From Pseudomonadota bacterium (lineage in GTDB: Bacteria; Pseudomonadota; Alphaproteobacteria; Rhizobiales; Beijerinckiaceae): DNA of 64,000 nt. The stretch covers positions 62,001 to 126,000 of the forward strand of contig JAEWKH010000066.1 in the NCBI GenBank assembly GCA_023386155.1, in the 5' to 3' direction. Each line of letters begins with the position of its first letter. Within the stretch, counting starts at the first letter, position 1. Shown in pieces: positions 33,551-42,670 of this stretch. The position numbers and the translations under genes were made by a program. The notes beneath the pieces are model-generated. The model was not told where the DNA came from, did not search any database, and saw only the letters and a list, made by a program, of their open reading frames with translations.

Positions 33551-34507
33551 TCAGCCCCGCACGACGAGTGGCTCGCTGACTTCACGAAAATTTCGGAAGC
33601 GAAGCACCAATTCCTGATACGAGTTGATTCCTTCAGCGCCGAATCGTGCGCGGAACATTAGATCATACATTTCGAGTTCGTCGGAACTGAGCTGGTGGGC
33701 ATGGTCATCCAGGTTTACCTTGCTAACGCCCTCGCCGTCGCCGAAGGTCAACGGGTCAAAGCGGTTGCCCACTGCCATCGCCTCCTTCGAAGTCTTTTGC
33801 GCGATTCCGGCTACGACAGTTTCATCGACCTCGATTCCAAGCCAGCGAGCTAAGCTTCGAACCGTTGCCTCCTTCTTCTTCGTCAAGTCGTCGTACGTCA
33901 GAAAGAAGATGTTGTCGTTGCCCGCCTTCATCTGCGAATAAACGAACCAAAGCTCATCGATATGGAACCGAGCCGATTTCTTAAGTGCTCGGCGCTTAAA
34001 CACGTTCCAATCGAGGTGGCGTTGATACCATCGCTGCCAGCGCACCCGTGGCACGAACTCCCGCGCCCAAGCAAACCATGATCGAAAATAGCCCGGGAAA
34101 TCACGCGACATCCAGATTTGGCGCGTAATCCCGGCCTCTCGTAACGACTGCTCGATGTCAAGAAGCCGCCCGTTGACCTTGTAGAGCTGATATTCTCCGT
34201 CCTGCCGTGCATTGAAATTCTGCGCGATCTGCCTCGCCGGAAACGAGAGCATCGGTACAAGGTCGAAATCGTTGCGGAAGTTTTGAATCGTGTTGCGCGT
34301 GTTAACCAGCGCGGTCACATAGCAGAGGAGAGTCGAGCCGCACTTCGGCAGCGTCACAATCGCGACGCATTCCTTATCGAGCTTCGACACACGAAGCGTG
34401 CGGAGATGTAGCTTCGCTATACCCGAGTCCCATCGCGGTGTCGCAAGCATGTCAATTCTGCTCTGCGGGAGGGCCCGCGTCATTAGTGTAGAAAAGATTT
34501 TACTCAC
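33551..34507 (-). CDS. PAPS-dependent sulfotransferase
   Basis: The 318-residue protein has the two PAPS-binding motifs of soluble sulfotransferases. The 5'-phosphosulfate loop is seen as VTLPKCGSTLLCY (residues about 52-63) and the 3'-phosphate motif as SRDFPGYFRSWF with Arg135 and Ser143. Later blocks (FLTYDDLTKKKEATVRSLA and LGIEV) are typical. It is not NodH-like at the P-loop. It would pass a sulfate group from PAPS to a hydroxyl or amine of the cluster product. It shares orientation with the carrier-protein ligase, 42 bases away, and the two are probably one operon. Confidence 0.82.
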   Translation of the reverse strand: MSKIFSTLMTRALPQSRIDMLATPRWDSGIAKLHLRTLRVSKLDKECVAIVTLPKCGSTLLCYVTALVNTRNTIQNFRNDFDLVPMLSFPARQIAQNFNARQDGEYQLYKVNGRLLDIEQSLREAGITRQIWMSRDFPGYFRSWFAWAREFVPRVRWQRWYQRHLDWNVFKRRALKKSARFHIDELWFVYSQMKAGNDNIFFLTYDDLTKKKEATVRSLARWLGIEVDETVVAGIAQKTSKEAMAVGNRFDPLTFGDGEGVSKVNLDDHAHQLSSDELEMYDLMFRARFGAEGINSYQELVLRFRNFREVSEPLVVRG

Positions 34508-34761
34508 GGGTCACTCACCAAGAAACACTATATTCTATCATTAGCCTAGGGACATTTTCTTAGATCGTCAACGATGCATGATTTCGGCGGGCAGCTTACG
34601 AAAATCCCCTTCGCCCTAGGCGCTTTGCTGGAGAGTGTTCGATTTTCCCGAGTAGCTTGACCGGTGATGATGCTGGCTTGGGGCAAGCTACAGAAGCTAT
34701 TGGCATGGTGATCTAGGCAATGTTATAACCAAAGTTAGCTTTGAGACCTCAGGCTATTGGC

Positions 34762-35604
34762 ATGGAAAACCACGACGGATCCACAATTGGGCGGGCAGCG
34801 CTGCTTATGGCGTTGTCTGAAACGTGCGTTCGCGCAGGCGAAGCTATTATGGGCATCTACCGGGCGCAGTTTGCCGTAACCAGCAAAAGTGATGCCTCGC
34901 CCGTGACGGAGGCGGATACAGCGGCTGAGGCGTTAATTTTGACGGCGCTCGCCACGTTCGCGCCGAATGTGCCTATAGTGGCTGAAGAGGAAGTCGCGTC
35001 CGGGCGCATACCCAAGACAGCCGGTAGTTTCTTCTTGGTTGATCCGCTCGATGGCACCAAAGAATTCATCGAGCAGCGCGGCGATTTTACTGTTAATATA
35101 GCATTGATCGAGAACTATATTCCCAGCTTAGGTGTGGTTTATGCGCCAGCTGAGCGACGGCTATTCGTAGGTGACGTGGCGATCGGGAAAGCATGGAGCG
35201 CAAGGGTTGCGGCAGATGGCACGATTGGCGTTCAAGCTCCACTCCGCATCCGCGCAGCACCGAAAGGCGGGATCACGGCGGTTGCCTCACGCTCCCATAG
35301 TTCAGGCCCAACCTACGAGTATTTGGCGCAATATCCCGTACTGGAATGCGTTTCGCGAGGTTCCAGCCTAAAAATATGCATGGTGGCAGCCGGAGAGGCC
35401 GATTTATATCCAAGACTTACCCCTACGTGCGAATGGGATATCGCCGCTGGCGATGCTGTGCTGCGTGCGGCGGGCGGAACCCTCAAGGCGTTAGACGGAG
35501 AGGATATGCTCTATGGCAAGGAGAAGTTTTTCAATCCTGGCTTCGTCGCCGTCGGTGATGTGGCAATGCTGCCGATCACATCCTTCGTGAAAGCCTGCCC
35601 CTGA
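34762..35604 (+). CDS. cysQ: 3'(2'),5'-bisphosphate nucleotidase (CysQ)
   Basis: The 280-residue protein is an inositol-monophosphatase-fold nucleotidase. Metal-binding motifs are seen as VAEEEVASG, LVDPLDGTKEFIEQRGDFT and CEWDIAAGDAVLRAAGG. CysQ converts 3'-phosphoadenosine 5'-phosphate (PAP), left over after sulfate transfer, to AMP and so relieves product inhibition. Its place between the sulfotransferase and the acid ligase completes the sulfation set. I chose the ATG at 34762; a TTG at 34741 would add seven residues. Confidence 0.9.
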   Translation: MENHDGSTIGRAALLMALSETCVRAGEAIMGIYRAQFAVTSKSDASPVTEADTAAEALILTALATFAPNVPIVAEEEVASGRIPKTAGSFFLVDPLDGTKEFIEQRGDFTVNIALIENYIPSLGVVYAPAERRLFVGDVAIGKAWSARVAADGTIGVQAPLRIRAAPKGGITAVASRSHSSGPTYEYLAQYPVLECVSRGSSLKICMVAAGEADLYPRLTPTCEWDIAAGDAVLRAAGGTLKALDGEDMLYGKEKFFNPGFVAVGDVAMLPITSFVKACP

Positions 35605-36196
35605 GGGGAGGCAAAAAGACTCATTTCAAAAAAAGCAATTTGCCTTTGGCGTATGAGGGCAACATAAAGACAGCGCCCACCGATTTCCAGCGAGCTGCGG
35701 CAACAGATTGGACCGCAATGGCACCAACATCAGGGAAGCCGCCTCAGCTATCGATTCTTGCAAATATGTCTCGGCTGTGTACGTACCGCTCGGTACAGTT
35801 CGAGACGGCTTTGTCAATGGAAGCCCTTAGCTCCCGGCGCAGCAAAATGCGCGTAAACGATCTGACGTCCTGCATTGAATGATATAAAGTATTATTGCAA
35901 AACAACGACAATTATCCTACGTTGCCACTGAGTTTAGGCGGGTAACATACGGCTTGTCCCAGCTTCTGGCAGAACCCCGGGCAGGTACGGCAATATGTTC
36001 AAGTTGGGAATTGTGTTGTCTCGGTGCCAAGAGGGCTGCTCCTAAAATTCGGGCAATGAAATAACGTTATATTAGGCGCTGCCCAGCGGTTCTATCAGTA
36101 CGATCCCCTTACCCAACTGATTGGCTTAGGTGACCGACACATGGTGAGAACTGGAGCCACGAATTGGATCGTAGTCGGTGAATAGGAGGCGCTGAG
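35605..36196. other. 592-base gap before the acid ligase
   Basis: Open frames on both strands are short (up to 80 codons) and not recognised. The last bases hold the AGGAGG site of the ligase. A decayed gene may have been here, because frames on the minus strand look protein-like in pieces, but I cannot identify it. Confidence 0.4.
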
Positions 36197-37651
36197 GTGG
36201 GCATCAACCTAGGCATATGGGCTCTTCATAGTGGCGAAGAGAACGCAGCGGCCATTGAAGACCCGAGTAAATGTTGCTCATACAAGGAGGCGCGCGCAAG
36301 AGCAGCGCGCATCGCGGCAGGCCTTTATGCTGCTGGAGTGCGTCCGGGAGACAGTGTTGCTCTCCTTGTCTCGAATTCAGTGCGGGCCGCTTTGAGTGTC
36401 CTCGGAATATGGACTGCAGGAGCTTCGATCATATCCTTCCGGACCGATCTTACGAGCTCCGAGATCGCGCTCTGCCTTGATCTTTGGCCAGCCAAATGGG
36501 TCCTGACGTCGACACACTATGCTGATCGTTTCGCAAAATCACCAAGTCATATTTGCGTGCTCGACATCGACGAAGTGGAAATGGGAGGAGACAGCTTTAT
36601 TAGCCCGACGGTGCCTCTCGATACACCTGCGATAGTGCTTTTTACCTCAGGAAGCACCGGAGAGCCGAAAGCTGTGATCCATTCAGCAAGATCTATGGCA
36701 TCACAAACCGTTCGAAGAGAGCCCTATAGAGCGGCGACCATCGCATCCATTGGTTCTGCATTCAACAACGTTCTTCAAACGCTGCAAGCAGGTGGCACCC
36801 ATATTTTTCTCGAGGAATCTGTAACAGGAAGCCAGCTTGCGAAGGCGCTGCTGCATCATCGCGCGGAGCAGGCGCGGCTGTCTACCAATGCTGTTATGTC
36901 GCTTGTTGAGGCCGGTCAGCGATTGGGACCATCCGTGCGTCGACTCATTTGTGGTGGGGACTTCGTGTCGGCCAAATTTCAGCAGCGTGCAAGCGATGCA
37001 TTGGGGCTTCATGTCATACAGGCCTATGGGGCTACCGAGGCCTTCGCCATGACCAGAGGAAATGAAGAGACTCCGCCAGGATCAATCGGTCGGACGCTTC
37101 CACAAGTCGAGCTGCAGCTGCGGTCAGAAGAGGATGGCTCTGTGGTCTCCGGAGTAGGGCAGGGCCTAGCATGGGTTCGCTCACCTAAACTGTTCATGGG
37201 GTACGGCAATCGTGGAGCGATAGAGAGGCCGTTCGACCAAGATGGCTGGTTCAAGACGGGCGACGTGCTCCGCCGGGATAATGATCAAAACTATTACTTC
37301 TTGTCGCGTGTGACGAATTATTTGAAAATTAAAAACGAGAAAGTGAGCTCTCACGAGATCGAAGACGTTCTTCGTCGGGACGCCGTTGTCAGGAATGCTT
37401 ATGCGACCTGCCTGAAGCTTTCAGGCGAACGAGATACAGTCGTGGCCGTTTTGGAATTGGATCAGTTTGACGATCATCTTGCTGCGCGATTGAGATCGCT
37501 CATGGATACAAACCTATCCACATTCAAGCATCCAGAGATTGTCTACACGACGAGTTCATTTCCCTATTCCGCAGCGGGAAAAATTGATGCACGAGCACTG
37601 GAAGTCCTGATTCAGTCGGGGCGTCTGCGTCAGATCATTCCTGCCTCCTGA
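36197..37651 (+). CDS. AMP-forming carboxylic acid ligase (ANL superfamily)
   Basis: The 484-residue protein is an adenylate-forming enzyme. Seen: core motif A3 IVLFTSGSTGEPKAV, A5 AYGATEAFAM, A8 region GWFKTGDVLRRDNDQNYYF and the C-terminal lysine motif AAGKIDARAL. It begins with GTG at 36197, 8 bases after AGGAGG. ANL enzymes activate a carboxylic acid as an adenylate and pass it to CoA or a carrier protein. In this cluster a p-aminobenzoate derivative is the likely acid, but the specificity residues cannot be read with confidence. It is followed by the carrier-condensation gene after 41 bases. Confidence 0.87.
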   Translation: MGINLGIWALHSGEENAAAIEDPSKCCSYKEARARAARIAAGLYAAGVRPGDSVALLVSNSVRAALSVLGIWTAGASIISFRTDLTSSEIALCLDLWPAKWVLTSTHYADRFAKSPSHICVLDIDEVEMGGDSFISPTVPLDTPAIVLFTSGSTGEPKAVIHSARSMASQTVRREPYRAATIASIGSAFNNVLQTLQAGGTHIFLEESVTGSQLAKALLHHRAEQARLSTNAVMSLVEAGQRLGPSVRRLICGGDFVSAKFQQRASDALGLHVIQAYGATEAFAMTRGNEETPPGSIGRTLPQVELQLRSEEDGSVVSGVGQGLAWVRSPKLFMGYGNRGAIERPFDQDGWFKTGDVLRRDNDQNYYFLSRVTNYLKIKNEKVSSHEIEDVLRRDAVVRNAYATCLKLSGERDTVVAVLELDQFDDHLAARLRSLMDTNLSTFKHPEIVYTTSSFPYSAAGKIDARALEVLIQSGRLRQIIPAS

Positions 37652-37692
37652 TATGTATTCCGATTCCTTCCAACGCTGAGTATGTCCGAGTC

Positions 37693-39366
37693 ATGACTGC
37701 AGAATTGATGGTACGTAACGAGGCTCTCGATCATATCCGAGCTTGGCTCCGGAAGAGACATCCCAAGCTTCGCGAAGCCGATCTTGATCTTGACCGAGAT
37801 CTCATCGAATACAGAGTGATCGACTCGCTATCCTTCATGGAATTCATCTTATACATTGAGGAGCTTCGCGGTCGTGAAATTGATCCTACAGCGGTTACAG
37901 CCGCTAGCGTTCGTACCCTGCGGTCCATCTGTGACACGTTCTTTGCCGAGCTTCCGGCCGTGGACCTAAGAGGCTCTCGCAGCCTCGAAGATCCCGCTGC
38001 GATGCCGCCCGAAGATGGGCAGGCGGACCAGCCGCTCACCCACTCGCAAGCGAACTGGTATTATTACGACCTTGATCATCCTGAGACGACTTCTTGGATG
38101 ATGCCTACCCTTCTGCGAATCCGGGGAAAACTTGATACTTCGCGACTAACGAAAGCGATCGAAGAACTCGTATGTCGGCACGACGGACTGAGGATACGGC
38201 TCAAGATCGACGGTGGCGCTCCGCGACAATCCCTCGTGCCTCCTTTCGTTCCAGATCTACCCGTGACAGTCCTCGAGAACCAACTTGATAAAGACCTGTG
38301 GACTGCGGCGCTCGAGGTAGTCTCCCAAGAATGCGCTCGACCTGCTGATCCAGAAGCTGGGCCTCCTTGGCGGGCACGACTTATACGCCTAGACATGGAT
38401 GACCATCTTTTGGTCATCACACTGGCTCACATCTTGGTCGATTTAGAAGCGTTGATTGCAATCCCGAACCAGGTAGCATTGTTCTATGCAGCGCTTGGAG
38501 ATGAGTCTTCGCTCGCATCGGTGCCCTATCCGCCAATGCAGTACTCCCAATTCGCGGCATGGCATCGTGCTTGGCTCACGAGTCCCGAAGGACTGTCTCA
38601 GATCCAACATCGTCGCGAGCAGCTCGCAGGAGCCGACGAGTTTAACCTCGGAGCACCATTCAGAACGCGCAATACAAAAGAAGAGGACCGCCGTCTTATT
38701 CCTTTGCCTGTTGCAAACCAGGCAGAGAGTCTTGCGGCCGAGGAGCGAGCAACATCTGTTGTGGTGGGCCTCTCAGCCTATGTGGCGATGCTCAATCGCA
38801 CCTTTGGCCACCGTGACATGACCGTCTCTCTAAATCTCGGCTTTCGAACTAAAGAAGCCGGCAGAGCAACAACGGGGGTCATCGGCTGCTTTACGAACCA
38901 ACAGCCGTTGCGAATTTCGGTTGATCCGAAGCTGTCATTTCGGGAGCTTGTACGCGAAGTCCGACCGATCGTCCTCGACGCATTCAAACATCGCTATGTC
39001 CCCACGCGCCTCATTCTGGATGCGCAAAATCCCCTTGATAGCCCCCTCGCAGCTGTGACCTTCAACTGGATGAATCTTACGGACTATGACGATGAAGCCG
39101 CAGAGGTTCAGAGTAGTGAAGTCGCAATGAAGCCCATCATCTTGGGGCTCGACGAACCGACACGGTCGCTTTATGGCGGAATCGCAAAGCACACGGCGCT
39201 AACCATTCGAGCGGTTCGGACTAAACGGGGTGTCGAGACGTTCTTGGCGACCACAGTCGAGGTGCTCGGGGCTGGTGCGGCAGCGCGCTTGGGCGGTGAC
39301 TACGAGCGCTGGTTCTATGCGACTACAACGAGTCCTGATCGGGCACTAGAAGAGCTTGAGGTCTGA
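37693..39366 (+). CDS. Carrier protein-condensation domain didomain protein (NRPS-like)
   Basis: The 557-residue protein begins with a carrier domain (residues 1-85) in which Ser45 in EYRVIDSLSFMEF is the phosphopantetheine site. From about residue 110 it has an NRPS-type condensation domain starting LTHSQANWYYYD. The usual HHxxxDG active-site motif reads AHILVDLEA: the second His and the Asp remain, while the first His is Ala and the Gly is Leu. It may form an amide between an aminoacyl group on the carrier and an activated aromatic acid. No adenylation or thioesterase domain is attached. The carrier loading enzyme is likely the synthetase-like ligase. Confidence 0.82.
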   Translation: MTAELMVRNEALDHIRAWLRKRHPKLREADLDLDRDLIEYRVIDSLSFMEFILYIEELRGREIDPTAVTAASVRTLRSICDTFFAELPAVDLRGSRSLEDPAAMPPEDGQADQPLTHSQANWYYYDLDHPETTSWMMPTLLRIRGKLDTSRLTKAIEELVCRHDGLRIRLKIDGGAPRQSLVPPFVPDLPVTVLENQLDKDLWTAALEVVSQECARPADPEAGPPWRARLIRLDMDDHLLVITLAHILVDLEALIAIPNQVALFYAALGDESSLASVPYPPMQYSQFAAWHRAWLTSPEGLSQIQHRREQLAGADEFNLGAPFRTRNTKEEDRRLIPLPVANQAESLAAEERATSVVVGLSAYVAMLNRTFGHRDMTVSLNLGFRTKEAGRATTGVIGCFTNQQPLRISVDPKLSFRELVREVRPIVLDAFKHRYVPTRLILDAQNPLDSPLAAVTFNWMNLTDYDDEAAEVQSSEVAMKPIILGLDEPTRSLYGGIAKHTALTIRAVRTKRGVETFLATTVEVLGAGAAARLGGDYERWFYATTTSPDRALEELEV

Positions 39367-39535
39367 GATAGAGAATCTCGACGAGATGCTTAATGATCGG
39401 CGCAGGTCCGGCATTTCAGTGACAGCTGCAACTTATTCAAGGTCGAGTTGTCAAGCGAGGGGACAGTCAAGCTGTCAAGGATTGGGTGAGGTCCTTTCCC
39501 ACGCTATTGCATCAGCTCCCAATTGAGCAGTCTGT

Positions 39536-40162
39536 TCATTGCTTCAAGTTTGTACGGATCAGACCTCTGAGGGAGTTCCCGACAAATAGAGTTCCCATCT
39601 TGATATCATCAAGGTTGATATAGGCGACCTTAGCTTTGCACTGACGAATGAGATCGGCACGTAGAACACCAGCAAGAAGGCCGCAAGAAATGGGTGGGGT
39701 GCGGAGCACCCCAGATCCATCATCCAGGAATACTGAGGTAATAGTGCCTTCACATATCTCGCCTCTTTCGTTTAGCATTATTACCTCATCTGCCTCCTGC
39801 AATGTGTACTCCGCACGTGCCTGTTCATAAACTGCTCGACGTGTAGTCTTAATGCGCAGCAACCTATCGGCCGACAACAGGCGAGTTGTGGCGATCCTAG
39901 CAGTCCAAGTAACGTCAGGGGACATAGGCATTAGCGAAGCTGTTGTAATGTCGACCTGACCCTTTGCATTGAACGCAACGCGTACGCGGAGGCACTCAGA
40001 TGCGTTGCGAACGGCTTCGGAAAGGAGTGAAGAGACCTGCTCTGTACCTGGAAATCCGATGAGCCGCGCTGAGCGTGCAATTCGGGTAAGATGCAGGTTC
40101 AACCGAATAAATCCGACATTGGGTTCGTAACGGAGTGTTTCGATCAAAGAGAATTCTGACAT
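39536..40162 (-). CDS. pabC: PabC-like aminodeoxychorismate lyase (class IV aminotransferase fold)
   Basis: The 208-residue PLP-dependent protein has the class IV fold. Seen: LNLHLTRIARSA near the N-terminus, the KTTRRAVYEQARAEY region with the probable PLP lysine, LNERGEICEGTITSVF and SCGLLAGVLR. Aminodeoxychorismate lyase removes pyruvate from 4-amino-4-deoxychorismate to give p-aminobenzoate. The PabAB fusion encoded 2.5 kb away would make its substrate, which favours this role over branched-chain aminotransferase activity. It is shorter than E. coli PabC (about 270 residues) but similar to the PabC-like domain of fused enzymes. Confidence 0.8.
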   Translation of the reverse strand: MSEFSLIETLRYEPNVGFIRLNLHLTRIARSARLIGFPGTEQVSSLLSEAVRNASECLRVRVAFNAKGQVDITTASLMPMSPDVTWTARIATTRLLSADRLLRIKTTRRAVYEQARAEYTLQEADEVIMLNERGEICEGTITSVFLDDGSGVLRTPPISCGLLAGVLRADLIRQCKAKVAYINLDDIKMGTLFVGNSLRGLIRTNLKQ

Positions 40163-40753
40163 TTGAGATGCTCACCTATAATCTTATCGTAATGCCAATG
40201 AGGTGATCCTGGCACAATCTGAGTGCGTCTAGTACCCGACTGCTACCTGTCGCCTAGGGCGGAGACGAGAATTCCCAGTCGCAACCTCCTTGACGTGGTC
40301 CACCTGATCATCCTTTTTGACAGCAGGAGATGATCCGCGATTTCCTCATATCTCTAGAATGGGCTGCCTCTACGACTGGCATGATCTACGTTTTCTGCAC
40401 GTTGACCTTGTGAAGTTGTGAGGCGATCGATGCCGCTTCGCTTTTTCCTCGCCCATTTGATGTCCTTCTTAGGCTCGCAGGTCCTTCCTCGATAAGTATC
40501 ACTTTTAGGATGCCTGTACCCTTAAGGAAGATTCCTGCGCATGCTGATAGTTCTGTTATAACCGAGCATTGACAATTGCCAACGACAACGTCAGCATAAA
40601 GTCCTAAGGGATTGCCGACATGTTTCTAAGGTCGGCAACAGATCGAGTTCATGGATTCATGAATAACCTCGTTAGTGCCGATCACTTACGCAAATATAGG
40701 CAAGCGTATAACCCAGAAGCTTGCCAGTATCCCCTCTGGCATCCGGACCTTGC
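40163..40753. promoter_or_regulatory. Divergent spacer between pabC and the ABC exporter
   Basis: About 590 bases separate the divergent pabC and exporter genes, so both promoters should be here. I could not support a gene, a clear operator or an insertion-sequence remnant. The last 100 bases before the exporter are AT-rich. Confidence 0.4.
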
Positions 40754-41680
40754 ATGCTGCCAGTAGTATCAATTACCAATCTCTCAAAGACATATGAGGC
40801 GGGTTCTCAAGCCCTCAAGCGCGTCAACCTCGATATTCGCCGCGGCGAGATTTTGGCCTTACTTGGTCCCAATGGGGCGGGAAAGACCACTCTCATTAGC
40901 ATCGTGTGCGGTATCGTTAAACCTTCCGAAGGAACGGTGGCGGTTGGCGGTCACGACATTGTCAAGCAGTCCCGTGCGGCACGTACGAAAATCGGCCTCG
41001 TACCCCAGGAGCTCGCCACCGACGCATTTGAGAAAGTGTGGAATGCCGTGGCGTTCTCGCGTCGCTTGTTTGGTATGCGTGCTGACCCCGACTACTTGGC
41101 CAAGGTGCTCAAAGACCTTTCACTGTGGGACAAGCGAAACAGCCGCATCATGACGCTCTCGGGAGGTATGAAGCGACGATTGATGATTGCCAAGGCACTG
41201 GCACACGAACCGGAAATCTTATTTCTCGACGAGCCAACCGCTGGTGTGGATGTGGAGTTGCGCAAGGACATGTGGGAAATCCTGCGTACGCTGCAGGCAA
41301 AGGGTGTCACCATCATTCTCACCACACACTATATTGAAGAGGCCGAGAACCTAGCCGATCGAGTCTGCGTCATCCATCGCGGTGAGATCCTGTTGGTGGA
41401 GGAGAAAGCCGAGCTCATGTCAAAGTTGGGCAAGAAACAGATGAAAATGCATCTGCTCAACAAGCTCGATACAATCCCTAGAGAACTCAACGGCTATCCA
41501 TTGGCGTTGAGCGCAGATGGTCATGAGCTCGTCTTCACATATGATAGCCAAAGCGAACAGGCCGGAATCACGGCGCTATTTGATGATTTGAAAGCCGTTG
41601 GGATCGCGTTTGCCGACTTGAGCACAAATAAAAGCTCGCTTGAGGAAATTTTTGTTGATTTGGTAAGGCAGCAATCGTGA
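40754..41680 (+). CDS. ABC-2-type exporter ATPase
   Basis: The 308-residue ATPase has Walker A GPNGAGKTTL, the Q-loop LVPQELATD, signature LSGGMKRRLMIA, Walker B EILFLDEPTAGVD and switch His TTHYIEEAE. It is of the YadG/DrrA type used for drug and polysaccharide export. The ATG at 40754 is preferred; a TTG at 40721 would extend it by 11 residues. Its stop overlaps the permease start. The pair likely exports the cluster product and may give self-protection. Confidence 0.88.
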   Translation: MLPVVSITNLSKTYEAGSQALKRVNLDIRRGEILALLGPNGAGKTTLISIVCGIVKPSEGTVAVGGHDIVKQSRAARTKIGLVPQELATDAFEKVWNAVAFSRRLFGMRADPDYLAKVLKDLSLWDKRNSRIMTLSGGMKRRLMIAKALAHEPEILFLDEPTAGVDVELRKDMWEILRTLQAKGVTIILTTHYIEEAENLADRVCVIHRGEILLVEEKAELMSKLGKKQMKMHLLNKLDTIPRELNGYPLALSADGHELVFTYDSQSEQAGITALFDDLKAVGIAFADLSTNKSSLEEIFVDLVRQQS

Positions 41681-42444
41681 GCTTCAACTATCGGGCCGTC
41701 TACGCTATTTTCATGTTTGAGCTGTCCCGTTCGCGGCGTACTCTGCTGCAGAGGCTCGTCTCGCCAGTGATTTCGACTGCGCTTTACATTGTTGTGTTCG
41801 GCGCAGCGATCGGCTCTCGGATCAGCGATATTGATGGCGTGGAGTATGGCGCTTTTATCGTGCCAGGACTGGTCATGCTGATACTGCTGACCCAGAGTGT
41901 CGCCCACGCCTCGTTCGGAATATATTTTCCGCGATTCACCGGAACCATCTACGAAATCCTGTCTGCACCGGTGTCCTACGTTGAGCTTGTCATCGGCTAT
42001 GTAGGATTTGCTGCCAGCAAGGCGATTTTCCTTGGAATCCTGATCCTCGCCACCGCTGCCCTCTTCGTGCCGCTACGCATCGCCCATCCAATATGGATGG
42101 TATCGTTTTTGGTGCTGACCGCAATCGCATTCAGCTTGCTTGGTTTCATCATTGGGCTCTGGGCGGACGGATTTGAGAAGCTCCAGGTTATCCCTATGCT
42201 GGTGATAACACCGCTTACGTTCCTGGGAGGAGCATTCTACTCTACGAGCGTACTGCCGCCGGTTTGGCAAACGATGACGCGGCTCAATCCGATCTTCTAC
42301 CTAATCAGCGGCTTGCGGTGGAGCTTTTTCGAGATTGCTGACGTCGGCGTCGGCGTGAGCCTAGCAATGACGCTACTGTTTCTCCTTATATGCCTTGTGG
42401 TGGTATGGTGGATATTCAAGACCGGGTATCGACTGCGGGCGTGA
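41677..42444 (+). CDS. ABC-2-type exporter permease
   Basis: The 255-residue membrane protein has six hydrophobic helices. It starts with GTG inside the ATPase stop (GTGA), so the two are translated together. The ABC-2 hallmark near the C-terminus is seen as ITPLTFLGGAFYSTSVLPP followed by RLNPIFYLISGLRW. It resembles YadH/NodJ-type permeases. Together with the ATPase it should form a 2+2 exporter in the inner membrane. Confidence 0.88.
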   Translation: MSFNYRAVYAIFMFELSRSRRTLLQRLVSPVISTALYIVVFGAAIGSRISDIDGVEYGAFIVPGLVMLILLTQSVAHASFGIYFPRFTGTIYEILSAPVSYVELVIGYVGFAASKAIFLGILILATAALFVPLRIAHPIWMVSFLVLTAIAFSLLGFIIGLWADGFEKLQVIPMLVITPLTFLGGAFYSTSVLPPVWQTMTRLNPIFYLISGLRWSFFEIADVGVGVSLAMTLLFLLICLVVVWWIFKTGYRLRA

Positions 42445-42670
42445 GGGCAGCATTGCCCGTAGTCCTCCGAGCGCCCTTCACACGTGATGACGGCGCCCAG
42501 TATCGTGCAAGGACCGATATGACATCTAATAGATGTCTGATCTTAGGCAGAGGTGATGATGTCCGTTGCCTTGAGCCTATAGGTAAACTTGGCTGGTTCT
42601 GACGGTTTAAGACAAGCGGCGCCATCGTGTTCAATATTGAAATCACGCTCATACAACTAGGTCACCGACA

